This document shows positions 23,801 to 36,300 of a DNA stretch of 64,000 bases, piece by piece. The stretch covers positions 26,896,553 through 26,960,552 of the forward strand of contig CM039129.1 in assembly GCA_022036555.1 (NCBI GenBank), written 5' to 3'. Below the pieces are notes generated by a model. That model was given only the letters and a program-made list of their open reading frames with translations. It searched no databases and was not told the DNA's origin. Position 1 is the first letter of the stretch. The number at the start of each line of letters is the position of its first letter. A program made the translations under genes and the position numbers. This stretch comes from Microstegium vimineum. Its lineage: Eukaryota; Streptophyta; Magnoliopsida; Poales; Poaceae.

Positions 23801-25279
23801 CACCCTTCGGTCATAAATAATATTGTTATCCAGTGCACCTTGGATAGTGATATTATTGAGGAACAGAAATCGGATAAAGAGCTCGTACAAATCAAACAAA
23901 GGTTGGAAACCAGTGAATCTCTGAATTTCAAAGTGGATCAGAAAGGAGTCCTATGGTTCAATCAGCGTTTGGTAGTACCTAAGGATCAAGTCTTGTGAGA
24001 AAGAATTCTCAATGAAGCACATAACTCAAAGTTGTCGATCCACCCGGGTAGTAGTAAGATGTATCAGGACCTGAGGACAAGGTTTTGGTGGTCTAAGATG
24101 AAGTTGGATATTGCAGAATATGTCGCAAAGTGTGATACGTGTTGTCGCATCAAGGCAGTGCACATGAAACCTGCCGGGTTGTTACAACCTCTTTCTATAC
24201 CTGAGTGGAAGTGGGAAGATATCAGTATGGACTTTATCACAGGTTTACCTGCTACTCAGAAAGGAAATGACTCAATATGGGTTATCGTTGATTGCTTAAC
24301 AAAAGTCGCTCACTTCATACCAGTCAAAGTCACCCATCGACCACATTAGTATGCAGAGCTTTATGTTCAGAATATCTTAAGATTGCATGGTATTCCTAAT
24401 ACCATCATATCCGACAGAGGATCACAGTTCATCGCTCGTTTTTGGGAGCAGTTACATAAAGAGTTGGGAACAAAGTTGATTCAAAGTTCCGCTTATCACC
24501 CTCAAACAGATGGACAAACGGAACGAGTGAATCAAGTGTTGGAAGACATGCTGAGAGCATGTGTTGTATCAGCAGAAGGATCATGGGAGAAATGGTTACC
24601 TTTGGCGGAGTTTTCTTATAACAACAATTACCAAGAAAGCATTAAGATGGCACCGTTCGATGCTTTGTATGGACGCAAGTGTAGAACCCATGTCAATTGG
24701 ATTGAATCAGGAGATAAGGGATTCTATGGTACGGACTATGTGAAAGAGGCAGAAGAAATAGTCCGCACTGTTCAACAACATATCAAGGCAGCTCAATCTC
24801 GACAGAAAGGGTATGCAGATCAAAGGAGAAGACCTTTGGAGTTTCAAGTTGGTGATTATGTGTATCTTAAGGTATCACCAATGAGAGGCGTTCGTCGCTT
24901 TGGAGTTAAGAAGAAGTTAGCACCCCGATATGTTGGACCTTATCAGATCATCGCAAGGAAAGGTAAAGTGGCTTACCAAGTACAGTTACCCCTAGAAATG
25001 AGTTCTATCTTTCCAGTGTTCTATGTATCTCAGTTCAAGAAATCTCTTCGAGTTCCAGAAGAAGAATCTGTTCCAAGTTCAGACATCGTGATCAGCTCAG
25101 ACTTGGAATACTTTGAAGAACCCAACAAGATCTTGGATACAAAGACAAGAGTCACCAGGAATCGAGAAGTGAAGACTTTCAAGGTTCTTTGGAGTCATCA
25201 TGGTCCCCATGATGCAACCTGGGACACCGAAGCCTACCTAATCGCAAACTACCCCGTCTTTTATAATAAATCGTACTAA
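20841..25279 (+). pseudogene. Chromovirus gag-pol (gag-PR-RT-RH-IN-chromodomain)
   Basis: One long polyprotein frame. Gag has a Pro run (residues about 17-24), a retrotransposon gag domain (about 100-200) and a zinc knuckle CFNYGQTGHLSCFC in which the second Cys is Tyr. Protease DSGAS is at residue 399 and RT FIDD at 711 (22971-22982). RNase H (FCDAS) is at about 23410; integrase has HHCC (24013-24143) and the acidic triad in SMDFITG, SDRGSQF and GQTERVNQ. A C-terminal chromodomain (25108-25270; ILDTKTRVTRNRE, FKVLWSHH, TWDTE) would target insertion to heterochromatin. Breaks are TAG at 23079, TAG at 23634, a one-base loss near 23663, TGA at 23996 and TAG at 24347. The ATG at 20841 follows an acceptor-like TACAG. 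Confidence 0.92.
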
Positions 25280-25303
25280 ACTCAAATCTCGGGACGAGAT
25301 TTC

Positions 25304-25318
25304 GTTAAGGGGGGAAGG
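25304..25318 (+). other. Polypurine tract
   Basis: AAGGGGGGAAGGG just before the 3' LTR start at 25321, the presumed primer of plus-strand DNA synthesis. Confidence 0.85.
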
Positions 25319-25320
25319 GC

Positions 25321-28300
25321 TGTGACACCCTGTGTCAAGCTTGCATTAGGATCATCATTAGCCACTAAGCACATCATTTCATTGCATTCATGTTTTCATA
25401 TGCTATCATTTCATGTGTGTGTGTTTATATGTTTGAAACTAGAATTGAATAGGTGTTTTGTGCTTAATCTTGTGATTAACCTGTTTAGTTAAACCTTGCT
25501 ATGCTTAGAGTAAAGTAGGTTTGCTTCATGTTTAGTTACCCTGCTTAGTTTTATCAAATAAAATAAAATGGAAAAGGAAATCAGAATCGAGACAGGCAGA
25601 GCACCACCCTTCGACCTCGACCACCGCTCGATGAGCGTGACGGACCGAGGGTTCGATCGAACGACCCCGGGCCAGAGGCTCGACCAGTCAGTCTATCGAC
25701 GCCCCCTCGACTTCGACCCCTCGAAGTGACGAACTGAGGCTTGAACGAACGACCCCGCACGGAAGGCTCAACCGAGTCGGAGGCTCGATTAGTCGATCGA
25801 CCCTACCCTCGATATTGACCCCTCTCCCGCGCGTGCTCACCGCACGCACGTGCCGCGCACGCCCACGCGCACTCACCCGATCGCGGCTGAGCCGTACGTC
25901 GGAGTCATCTGCCGCATGGCCGACGATGCCTGACCGCGGAAGTGGAACACGCCATTGCCGCCGCTTCGGCACTGCACTGACATCGCTGTCGCCGCTCGCT
26001 CTATCTCACTCAAATCCACGTTAACGGCGCTAGGACCAAGTCGGCACCGTTTTCCCCGCCGCTGACGCCCTGCTTTGCCGCCGCAGACCTGCCAGCCACA
26101 CTGCCGCGCGCCGCGCCGTCGTTTCACAGTAACACCGCCGCAGTGCCGCGTCCGATCAGCGTCCCACCTTGTCTATTTCGCAATCAAGCGCGAATCCGCG
26201 CTAACGGCGCGTCGACCAAGTCTTGCTCTGCTTCGCTCGCCGCAAACACGCCAGCGTCGCTGCCACCCGCCGCACCATCACGTCACGGCCCACTGGCCGC
26301 GCCGGTCGGCCATGACCATGCAAAGAGGAGCGCCTATACCTCCTCCACCTCCCACACTCATCCACACTCATCCGCACTCGCGCAATCGCTCGCATTCTCT
26401 GCCTTCTTCGCGCCGAGAGCTCCGAGCACCGCAAGCGCCCTTTCTCAAATCCACCACCACCCGAGCTCCTCTGCTCAATCCTTCTCCTTCTAGCTTTCGC
26501 CTTTGCCCCGCACCCACGCTGCTCGCCTCTGTTTCACCAGCCGTGGACTCTAGTCGCCGGAATGCCTTCGCCGTTCTTCGAACTCCGAGTCGCCACCGCA
26601 CCGATCAACCAGTGTTCACCGTTCGCCGTCTCGCCTCTGACGCCTCCATCTTCGTGGAAGCTTCACTAGAGATAGCCGAGGTGAGAACCCCGTTCCTCTA
26701 GCTTCAGTCCGATCCGTGTCATCACAGCACCGTTGGTCGTGCGCCATTGCCGCCACGCAGAGGTTGCACGTGGCTAAGGTTCCATAGAGCCTCTATGGCT
26801 CAGCTAGCCCTCGAGCCGCACTCACCACATCACCACGATGCTCACGCACCCTAGCACCGAGCTTCGCATCGCCGGTGATCACTTCGCCGTGTCGCACCAT
26901 CGTGCTGCACCGCCACCACACACCGTCGACCCCTCTTCACGGTCGCGCCAGTTCAACCAACACCACCAGTGGATGCGCGTAGTCATCCCGAGCCAAGCAC
27001 AACCAACCCCACCGCCGAAGACTTCACCATCGGCAAGAACATGTCGATCCGCACCGTTCTCTGTTTCCGATCGACGGCAGATGGACCTCGAGTAATCGAG
27101 GGTCATGCCTGTCAGTTGCCCGGAGCGCCTCTGCGTGTCTCGAGCCCGTTTCCGAAATGATTTCCTATTCTAGTTTCAGTAATGTATGCCATGCTTGTTT
27201 GTTATATCTAGAGTTTGGTAAAATCCATGTTGTTAGATTCTGTATGTCCTGATCTGTCTGTTGTCCTTATATAAATGTTTTTGGACAATGTCTTCAGTAC
27301 TAATGTTTAATTAGTTGCTTTTTGTTTTTATCAAAGTTAGCTATGTTTCTGCTGTTTTCTTAGATTAAGTTCCCGTGGTAGAATGTTTGTGTAATCATGG
27401 AACTTTCCTGATAAATATGTTGTAAAGTATAGCTTCTATTAAGAATAAGTTATAGCCTATTTTACCCTGTTAGCTAGTAGCCCTAGTAGCCTTGTGGTAG
27501 TTCTTTTGGTTGTATGCTTAGAATCTCTGTTAGTGTGTAAATCTTGTTCAAGCACCATCCCTGCACCATTCAGTTATTTATTTATGCATTGCAATCATTT
27601 AGGGTCCATGGAGGGACATCAGGAGCCCACAGGGACCAAAGCCCAGGAGGTACAGGAGCTGTACGAGGAGTACCACAAGCTCGACACTAACCTCCCCGAG
27701 TGCCCTGACCACCAGCCCTCCACCTTCTCTCAAGGCAAGCCCCGGAGCATTCTTAAGTCTCCCAGTATTTACAAATTAATCTACTTGAGTATTTTATACT
27801 GTGATGCATTAGGTGACAGGAGTTGATTGAATCCCAAATTGATGCATTACCTTCCTTGATTATTGTTTTACCTACCTTGTTACCCTGTTAATAAGAAGTA
27901 AAAGCAACCGCTTAGGATGCTTAGAAATAATGGTTACCTTTCTTTTTATGTTTCGTATTATCCCTTGTGGGTAATACTATCACGGTTGGCTATATTTGCT
28001 ATCGTGGAAAGAACCTATGGTAGTAATGAAATACGGTCAACTGGAAGGCAAGTGCACCAAGTGGTCAAGACTTGGGGCAGTCCGTCCGTTGGATCATATA
28101 GGTTTGTACACGATGGTGGCCCTCTTACATCTCTGAATGCGCCCTTTCACATAGGGGCCGTCGGGAGTGTCGACCCCGAAGCGAGTAAACACTGTCCGGG
28201 CCGGAGCTCAATCTGCTGTGAGCACCCTCTAGACTGTAGATACGATCTGCCCCGTGGTGGCCATCTATTTTCTACAATTGGGTGGACCAATGCGAGCCCG

Positions 28301-29206
28301 CGTCGATTACCACCTGGACTTTGTTGAGCGGTAACCTAATGCTGACCCGACGGGGAAAGTATGGGCGTGTGTTAAAGGTAATCTTACCAGCTGGTGTATA
28401 TCGATTCGAATTGCCGCCCCCACTGGATATGGGGGATTATGCTGAGCTTCACCACGGTACAACTCCATGTGACACCTTAATGGTTCTACTAAAATATTGA
28501 TGAAGGAACTGGATATATGTTACTATATTGTTTGAGTAGTTCAAGTGAGTGCTCTAGTATAGATGCAATAACCTAGAGATAATTAGTAGGATAAAAGATG
28601 ACTGCTCACCGCATCATTAAAGTGAACTCCTTTAATTTAAGCATTTCCGCAAAGTAAAGCTTACCCAACTCCAGATACAGCCATGCATATCCTTGGAGTC
28701 TTTATTTTCAGTTAGACGGGTAAGTCTAGCTGAGTACATTCCCGTACTCAGGGTTTATCCCGTTTGTTGCAGATGGCCAAGTATACTTCGGCTATTGTAA
28801 GCACTGTCTCTATCCTGTCGAAGGAGAAGAGGAGTAGGCCTTGGGCAAGGTCTTCTACAAGCTCATCTTTTGCTGTTGTCGGACTTGACGTTGTGGGCAC
28901 CCCTCTTTTTTAAAGTCTTATTTCAGCTTCAAACAGTGTTTTATTTGGCCACAGGTGTTGTGGCGTAAGTACTACTTCTATTTGGAACAAGGTGCTGTAA
29001 TAACTTTATTTCGTACGTTAAGTATTTTCGGTTGATTTGTGGCTCGTTCGAATGTGTATCCCTGAATGTACGCGATCCTGAGTTGATGTTAGAAATCCTT
29101 CGAGATTTCCGGACTACCGGGATTATATGGGCTCAAGTGTTTTAAGTGGTAGCTAAGTCAGCTACTTTAGCACTTGATCTCTTATAATCTGGGCGGTTCC
29201 GTCACA
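25321..29206 (+). mobile_element. Chromovirus 3' LTR, full length
   Basis: 3886 bp from TGTGACACC to GTCACA. The part 25690-27160 is GC-rich with CT-rich 5' UTR-like sequence (26334-26500, after a weak CTATACC box) and a good splice donor GCCGAG/GTGAGA at 26680. The remainder is AT-rich. This looks like promoter, first exon and intron start, followed by U5. Short GC-rich open frames here are unlikely to be genes. Confidence 0.9.
26675..26686 (+). promoter_or_regulatory. Candidate LTR splice donor
   Basis: GCCGAG/GTGAGA fits the plant 5' splice site after a CT-rich leader-like stretch. Its possible partners are the acceptors directly before orf0 (19500) or gag (20840) in a full-length copy. 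It is missing from the 5' LTR of this element. Confidence 0.4.
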
Positions 29207-30005
29207 ACTTTCCCCCAATGGCTAGTTCTGCCATTTCATTCTTTCAGACTTCGAAAAACAGAAAGAGAATCTATCTTCTTGCTCTTCCTTCTCCCTTGGT
29301 GTTCATCCACTCTCCTCCATTGATTTGCAATCAACCTTTGAGAGATTGAGCCTCCAAGCTTGAGAAGAAGCTTCTCCCTCGGATCTTCAACTCCTACAAG
29401 CATTTGGTTTGTGTGGTGGTCGGCAGTTTGAGTTATTTACTCTTGGATCTTTGCTCCTAGCCGGCTAGAGGTTACCCTTGAGCTTGCCTCCTTCGTGTGG
29501 CAGCCTAGGGAAGTTTGTATCACCCCCATATTGCTAATACATTACCTCTCATCTCAAGGGTTCATTCTCTTGACTTGAGACTAAGGAAAGAGCTAGCCTT
29601 TGTGGTGATCTTGAGCCTTGTGTGGTGCATGTCAACAATGTGGACGTAGGCAAGCCTTGGTGGCGAGCTGAACCACGGGTCAAATCTTCTGTCACCGTGT
29701 GTTTGTTACTTTACTTTGATATATATTGTTTGCAAGGGGATTTCTAGGGTTTGGACCCGATCTACTTCGTGGGTGTGTTGCTACCACTTTCAGGTAGTGC
29801 TAGAGGTTCCCTACACCTCTAGGAAGGTTTCTATTCACGCTCAATTTCCATTCCAGTTTTACATTTTGAATTGTGCTCAGTTCGGTAGTGCTGGCCACCC
29901 CGGCAGTGCCGGACCCAAGGCCGGCAGTGTTGGACCTGTTCTGATAGAAAGTTGCTAAGTGTTTGAAACAAACCTATTCACCCCCCCCCCCCTCTAGGCT
30001 AATCA
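29207..30005 (+). mobile_element. Copia LTR, right piece
   Basis: Continuation of the LTR piece at 16641-16755. It contains CCGGCAGTGCCGG (about 29903) and ends with a run of 12 C, CTCTAGGCTAATCA at 30005, the typical end of SIRE-like copia LTRs. No primer-binding site follows, so this is a 3' or solo LTR end. It abuts the truncated RNase H of the Tat element at 30006. Confidence 0.7.
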
Positions 30006-32041
30006 GGTACTTATAGAATCTCTTAGTATGTGATGAATTTCTAATCCCTCAAAATTCTTTTCAAGCTTTCTTATTTCCGTGCAGTATGCTTCCATGTTGT
30101 TCTTTCTGCAATCTCATTCTTTGTTTACTTGGTTGATTACTACTGTTGAATCTCCGTAAGCAAGTACTCTTTTGATTCCCAGAGTAGTTGCTACTTTTAA
30201 TCCGTGTATGAGTGATTCATACTCTGCTTCATTGTTCATTGCTTGCCATAATATTTGTAATACATACTTCAGTTGCCTTCCTTCCGGGGAAATTAGCAGA
30301 ACACCTGCTCCTGCCCCTCCAAGCTTGAGTGACCCATCAAAATACATCTTCCAATGGTCTCGTATTGGTTCAGGTTCTTTTTGGGTGATTTCCGTCCATT
30401 CTGCGATGAAGTCGGGTAGTATTTGAGACTTTATTGCTATTCTTGGTTTAAAGTCTATGTTAAGAGCTCCAAGTTCTACTGCCCATTTTGATATTCGTCC
30501 TGTGGTGTCTTTGTTTCTGAGTATGTCTTGTAATGGGAAGTTGGTCATGATTGTTACTTTGTGCTCTTGAAAGTAATGCCTCAACTTTCTTCATGATATG
30601 AGTACTGCGTAGAGTAATTTTTGTACGTGCGGGTATCTGACTTTTGATTTTGTAAGTACTTCACTTATGTAGTATACTGGTCTTTGCACTTTGTAGGCAT
30701 GTTCGGGTTCTTCTCTTTCTACTATGACTGTTGTACTTACCACATTTTTCGTTGCGGTAATATATAGCATCATGTCTTCCTTGTTTCTTGGCGGGGTCAT
30801 TACTGGTGATGATGATAAATATTCTTTTAACTTGATGAAAGCTTGATTTGCTTCCTCTGTCCATTCGAAGCTCTCTTTCTTTAGTAGTTTGAAGAAGGGT
30901 AGTCCTTTTTCTCCCAATTTTGAGATGAATCTGTTAAGAGCTGTCATTCATCCCGTGAGTTTTTGTACATCTTTGATTTTTCTTGGCGGCTTCATTTCCA
31001 TAATTGTTGTAACCTGCTTTGTACTTGCTTCAATTCCTCTGTTGCTAATTATAAAACCGAGTAGTTGCCCCGAGGGTACGCCGAATACGCACTTGGTAGG
31101 ATTTAGCTTCCACTTCCACTCCTTCAAGTTTTTAAAAGTTTCCTCTAAGTCTTGTAACAATGATTCAGGTTCTTTTGTTTTGATCACCACATCGTCAATG
31201 TAAGCTTCGGTGTTTCTTTTAATTTGTTCTCCAAGGCAGGTTTGTATTGCCCTTTGATATGTTGCTCCTATGTTTTTTAATCCAAACGGCATTGATCTAT
31301 AGCAGTATGCTCCGAAGGGAGTTATAAAGGATGTTTTGCTTTGATCTTCTTCTCTTAGTGATATTTGATGATACCCTGAATAGCAGTCAAGGAAAGATAG
31401 TAATGATGATCCCGATGTTGAATCTATGACTTGGTCAATCCTTGGTGGCCCATATGGGTCTTTTGAGCAATGTTTGTTAAGATCTGTATAATCAATGCAC
31501 ATATGCCATTCCTTCGAGTTCTTTTTCTCTACTAGTACTGGGTTAGCTAACCAATCCAGGTTGATTATTTCTCTTATGAATCCTGCTGCCAATAGCTTTG
31601 TAATTTCCTTTTTGATTGCTTTCCTGTCTGGAGCGAATTTGCATAGCTTTTTTCTTACTAGTATTGAACCTTTGTTTGTGTCAATTTTGTTCTTAGCCAA
31701 CTCCTTTGGGACCCCTGGCATGTCTGTGGGTTTCCATGCAAATATATCTCTGTTGTCCCTTAGAAAGTTGGTGAGTGCGAGTTCCTATTTGGGGTTTAGA
31801 TTTGCACTGATTATTGTTGTCTTGTCTGCATCCCCAGTTAATAGGTCGATTGTCTTTGTGGCGGCTTCTTTTGGAGGTGTGAAGTTATTTGGCTTTTTTG
31901 GCTGGTATTTGTATTTCATCCGGATTCATTTCTTCAACTTTCTTTGCTATGTCTTCTTTCTCCTTGTAGTCTTGTAATTTCTCTGATATTTGTATGGCTT
32001 GCACAACACAGTTGTAAGCTTTCCTTACATCTCCTTTTAGT
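30006..32041 (-). pseudogene. Tat pol fragment: RT, RNase H and second (archaeal-type) RNase H
   Basis: One frame with stops. The linker NFLRDNRDIFAWKP precedes RT (31721-30948), which has FLDCYSGYHQ and AYIDDVV. The classical RNase H region follows (30947-30480), then the second RNase H (30430-30006), with MYFDGS, GAGAGVLL, NNEAEYESL and GDSTVVINQVNKE, cut after LEIHHIL. In-frame stops lie at about 31784, 30948, 30588 and 30111. The second RNase H domain is diagnostic of the Tat clade. Confidence 0.88.
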
Positions 32042-32046
32042 GATAG
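32042..32046. other. Target-site duplication GATAG (left)
   Basis: GATAG directly left of the copia LTR at 32047, repeated exactly at 39827-39831 directly right of the other LTR. Confidence 0.95.
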
Positions 32047-33287
32047 TGAACGAATACGAGGTTGCTACGCCAGCCGGAAAACAAAACTTTTCGACCTCAT
32101 AAACCAGGATCTACTGCTAGTCATAGGTTATGGGATTACCACTAGACGCGCAGGTGCAGCGGAAGACGACTTGATGTAGTCTTGCGCGTCGCAGCAGGCA
32201 GTGCAGTTGCGTGGTCGTCCGTCTCAACGTCCCCTTCGCGCGGTTCGTCCTTGTGCTCCAGATGCAGCACCTCCGAGGAATCCCACACGTGTAGGGAGGA
32301 AGCGTTGCGCCTCCGGACTGCTAGGTCCGCGAGGAGAAAAAGGCGCGAGCGTGGGGAGGCGACGGCGGCTGCCAAAAGGCGTGGATCAATTCGCCCCGCG
32401 CCCACCCCTTGCTTATATAGGCGTCCTGACGAGCTCCCACGGTGGAGGCCCATTAGTAACCCTAAACCTAGTCTAATTCGGGTCCAACCCGAATTAGGCT
32501 TCCAGCCCCTTAAGCGTGCGACCCTATGGGCTCACGCATACATAGACATGGCCCAAGTACTCTTACTCGACCAATAGTTGATAGCGGCCTCTAGCAAGGC
32601 GTGTCAACTCCTATGCATATGCTATGATCATATCAGATGAACCACTATGACCATGTACAAGTTATTCCCTTCGCCACTCGATATATGGTTCAACTCGTGG
32701 GTTAACACTTAACCCAAGCATGGCCATGCATTTGTTGATCCAATCACATGAGTGATCCAGTGATATCTCTCTCACAAAGAGAGGGGCAAATTCCATCTTG
32801 ATTGTCTATGTCTCATAGCATGTTTCCCGACCACCCAAGGATCACCTTTATAACTACCCAATAACGGAGTAGCGTTTGATAGTCTCTAAGTAGATCGTTT
32901 CACATCTTGAGTACATACCACAATCTCAGGTCTAAGGACATAACGTACATGACATGAATAGAGACTTTCTCTTGTTGGGTCAGTCCAGCCTACATGTCTC
33001 ACATGTGCCCACATTATTAGTTTGACATCTCCATGTCTATGACTTGTGCAACATAGCCATCAACTAATACATGTGCTGGTCTAATATTCAAGTGTGCTCT
33101 TACAAGACTGCCAACTAGGGACAACTTTTAGAATAACCATTCAGGTAATTGAGTTCCACAAACAATTCACATAATTGTCAATCAATACTAGTTGTGTATA
33201 ATGGATATTCAAAGAACACTTTATTAATCATGGATACAATCGGAATATAATCATCTACATGATTAGCTCTAGGGCATATTCCTAACA
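32047..33287 (-). mobile_element. Copia 3' LTR
   Basis: On the minus strand it runs TGTTAGGAATATGCCC (33287) to CGTTCA (32047). It holds a TATATAAG box at 32412-32419 (minus) and a perfect inverted repeat CTAATTCGGGT/CCA/ACCCGAATTAG at 32473-32497, upstream of the TATA box. The polypurine-like tract of the element (GCAAGTGGGAGAC on the minus strand) lies at 33288-33300. Confidence 0.95.
32412..32419 (-). promoter_or_regulatory. TATA box of copia 3' LTR
   Basis: TATATAAG on the minus strand. The same box occurs at 38951-38958 in the 5' LTR, which would drive the element, and at 55467-55474 in the solo LTR. Confidence 0.7.
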
Positions 33288-33300
33288 GTCTCCCACTTGC
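33288..33300 (-). other. Polypurine tract
   Basis: GCAAGTGGGAGAC on the minus strand directly before the 3' LTR start. This is a common form for Angela/Tork-like elements. Confidence 0.8.
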
Positions 33301-33307
33301 ACTAGAG

Positions 33308-36300
33308 TTAATCTCTTAGATGTCTAATCCCCATAGACCTCAAGTGTGCCTCATTCTTAGGCTGTGGAAGAGCCTTTGTCAAAGGATCTGCAACATTCAA
33401 ATCCGTATGTATCTTGCACATTTTTATCTCATCTCGACCGACGAACTCTCGAATAAGATGAAACTTCCGCAGTACATGTTTGTTCTTTTGGTGATTCCTT
33501 GGCTCCCTAGCCTGCGCTATCGCCCCATTGTTGTCACAATGTATATTCAATGGGCCGGACGCATTTGGAAACACACCAAGTTCAATGAGGAACCTCCTCA
33601 TCCAAACACCTTCCTTTGCAGCGGCAGAAGCTGCAATGTACTCGGCTTCTGTTGTAGAATCAGTCACCGTCTCCTGCTTGGAACTTTTCCAACTTACAGC
33701 ACCACCATTAATTGTGAACACAAAACCTGATTGAGACTGTGAATCATCTATGTCAGTTTGGAAGCTAGCATCGGTGTAACCATTTACAACGAGCTCCTCA
33801 CTACCTCCATAGATTAGGAACACATCTTTAGTCCTTCTCAAGTACTTAAGAATGTTTTTAACAAGCGTCCAATGACTCTCACCTGGATTGGCTTGGTACC
33901 TGCTCGCAACACTTAGAGCATATGAGACATCTGGGCGAGTACATATCATGGTGTACATGATGGAACCAACTGCCGAAGCGTATGGAACCTTACTCATTCG
34001 TTTCCGCTCATCAGCTGTCGAAGGACACTGCTTCTCACTGAAACATATACCATGTGACATAGGCAAGAACCCTTTCTTGGATTGTTCCATGTTGAACCGT
34101 TTCAACACCTTGTCAATGTATGTCTCTTGACTTAATCATATAAGCCTCTTTGATCTATCTCTATAGATTTTGATGCCCAAAATGTATGTTGCTTCTCCTA
34201 AATCCTTCATAGAAAAACTATTATTCAGTGAAGTCTTTATAGATTGCAACATAGGAATGTCATTCCCAATCAATAGTATGTCATCCACATACAAGATTAG
34301 AAATACAACAGCGCTCCCACTTTCCTTCTTGTAAACACAAGGTTCTTCTTCATTCTAACGAAAGCCAAACCCTTTGATCACTTCATCAAAACGAATATTC
34401 CAACTCCGAGATGCTTGCTTTAATCCATAAATGGATTTCTGTAGCTTGCATATTTTTCTAGCATTATTAGGATCAACAAAACCTTCGGGCTGTATCATAT
34501 ACACGACCTCCTCCAAATTTCCATTTAGAAAGGCTGTTTTAACATCCATCTGCCAAATCTCATAATCGAAATAAGCAGCAATTGCTAGAATGATCCGGAT
34601 AGATTTAAGCATCGCTACCGGCGAGAATGTCTCGTCGTAGTCAACTCCTTGAACTTGCCGAAAACCCTTTGCAACAAGTCGAGCTTTATAGACGTGAACA
34701 TTTCCATCCATATCCTTTTTCTTTTTATAGACCCATTTGCACTCAATAGGTTTAACCCCATCAGGCGGGTCAACCAAGTTCCAAACTTGATTGTTTCCCA
34801 TGGAATCTATCTCGGATCTCATGGCACTTTGCCATTTCTCGGAATCTGGGTCCATCATTGCTTCCGCGTACGTTGCAGGTTCGTCATCGTCTAACAACAA
34901 CACTTCCCCACATTCCTCATGGATTCTTGCTGACCTTCGTGGTTGTGGTGGTGTTTCTCTTGCCACAGGTATCTCAACTTGTTCTGCTACATTAGCATCA
35001 CTCGTAGAGTTATCTCCTATTGGCTCATCTTGAACTTCTTCAAGATACACCTTTTCCACACTTTTCTCTTTGTTAAGAAACTCTTTCTCTAAGAAAACAC
35101 CATTCCGAGCAACAAACACTTTGCCCTCTGATTGGTTGTAGAAGTAATACCCTAAAGTTTCCTTTGGATATCCCACGAAAAAGCATTTGTCCGACTTGGG
35201 TGTAAGTTTATCTGACATAAGTCGTTCGACATAAACTTCACAACCCCAAATCTTTAGAAAAGACAAACTGGGACTCTTACCAGTCCATATCTCATATGGT
35301 GTCTTGACTACAGACTTAGACGGTACCCTATTCAATGTGAAAGCGGCTGTTTCTAGAGCATATCCCCAAAATGAGAGTGGTAGGTCTGACTGGCTCATCA
35401 TAGACCGAACCATGTCCAACAAAGTCCGATTATGTCGCTCGGACATTCCATTTCTCTGAGGCGTTCCAGGTGGCGTAAGCTGTGGAACAATTCCGCAACT
35501 CTTTAGATGATTGCTAAACTCATGGCTCAAATATTCGCCTCCTCGATCAGATCGCAAGGCTTTAATTTTCTTGCCACGTTGATTCTCTACTTCATTCTGA
35601 AATTCTTTGAACGTTTCAAATGTTTCAGACTTATGCTTCATTAGGTAGACATATCCATATCTACTAAAGTCATCAGTAAAAGTTATGAAGTATTGAAATC
35701 CACCTCTAGCTGTCGTGCTCATTGGTCCACATACATCAGTATGTACGAGTTCCAACAAGTCAGACGCCCTCTCAGGAAATCCTTTGAATGGCGCCTTGGT
35801 CATCTTGCCTAGTAGGCAAGCCTCACATGTCTCGTATGATTCAAAATCAAACGAAGCTAGAAGACCATCATCATGGAGCCTCTTCATGCGATTCTCACTT
35901 ATATGACCCAAACGACAATGCCACAAATATGTAGAACTTAACTCATTAAGCCGAGGCCTTTTAGCATTAACATTACAGATAGGTGTATCATCAAGATTTA
36001 AAATAAACAATCCATTCACAATGGATGCAAAAGCCACAAACATGTCATTCTTTGAGATCACACAACCATTGTCTTTACTCGCAAATGAATAACCATCCTT
36101 CATCAAACATGAAGGTGACACAATGTTTCGACTTAAACTAGGAACAAAATAACAATTATTCAACTCCATGATAAATCCTAACGGGAGGTGAAGTTGCATC
36201 GTCCCAATGCTCAACGCAGCAACTCTTGCATTGTTGCCCACGCGGAAATCAACTTCGCCTCTTCTCGTGCTTCTACTTCTTACCATTCCCTGCATCGTAT

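Larger units (their letters stand above)
16756..29206 (+). mobile_element. Chromodomain Ty3/gypsy (chromovirus) with extra 5' ORF
   Basis: A complete element of 12.45 kb: 5' LTR (16756-18759), Met-tRNA primer site, orf0, gag-pol with chromodomain, polypurine tract and 3' LTR (25321-29206). The LTRs start TGTGACACC and end GTCACA (GTCATA in the 5' copy). Outside its large deletion the 5' LTR differs from the 3' LTR at about 26 bases in about 2 kb (counted by eye), so the insertion is recent. Nevertheless gag-pol has four nonsense codons and a frameshift, and orf0 has a nonsense codon, so it was probably moved by enzymes from another copy or decayed fast. Confidence 0.93.

Noticed and set aside
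26075..26701. Long GC-rich open frame of 208 codons in the chromovirus 3' LTR
   Set aside because: Low-complexity Pro/Arg/Ser composition with no domain; overlapping frames are also open because of high GC. It lies in LTR leader-like sequence.
32182..32577. 131-codon frame repeated at 38721 and 55237
   Set aside because: Part of the copia LTR around its promoter; present because the LTR is repeated, with no protein signature.
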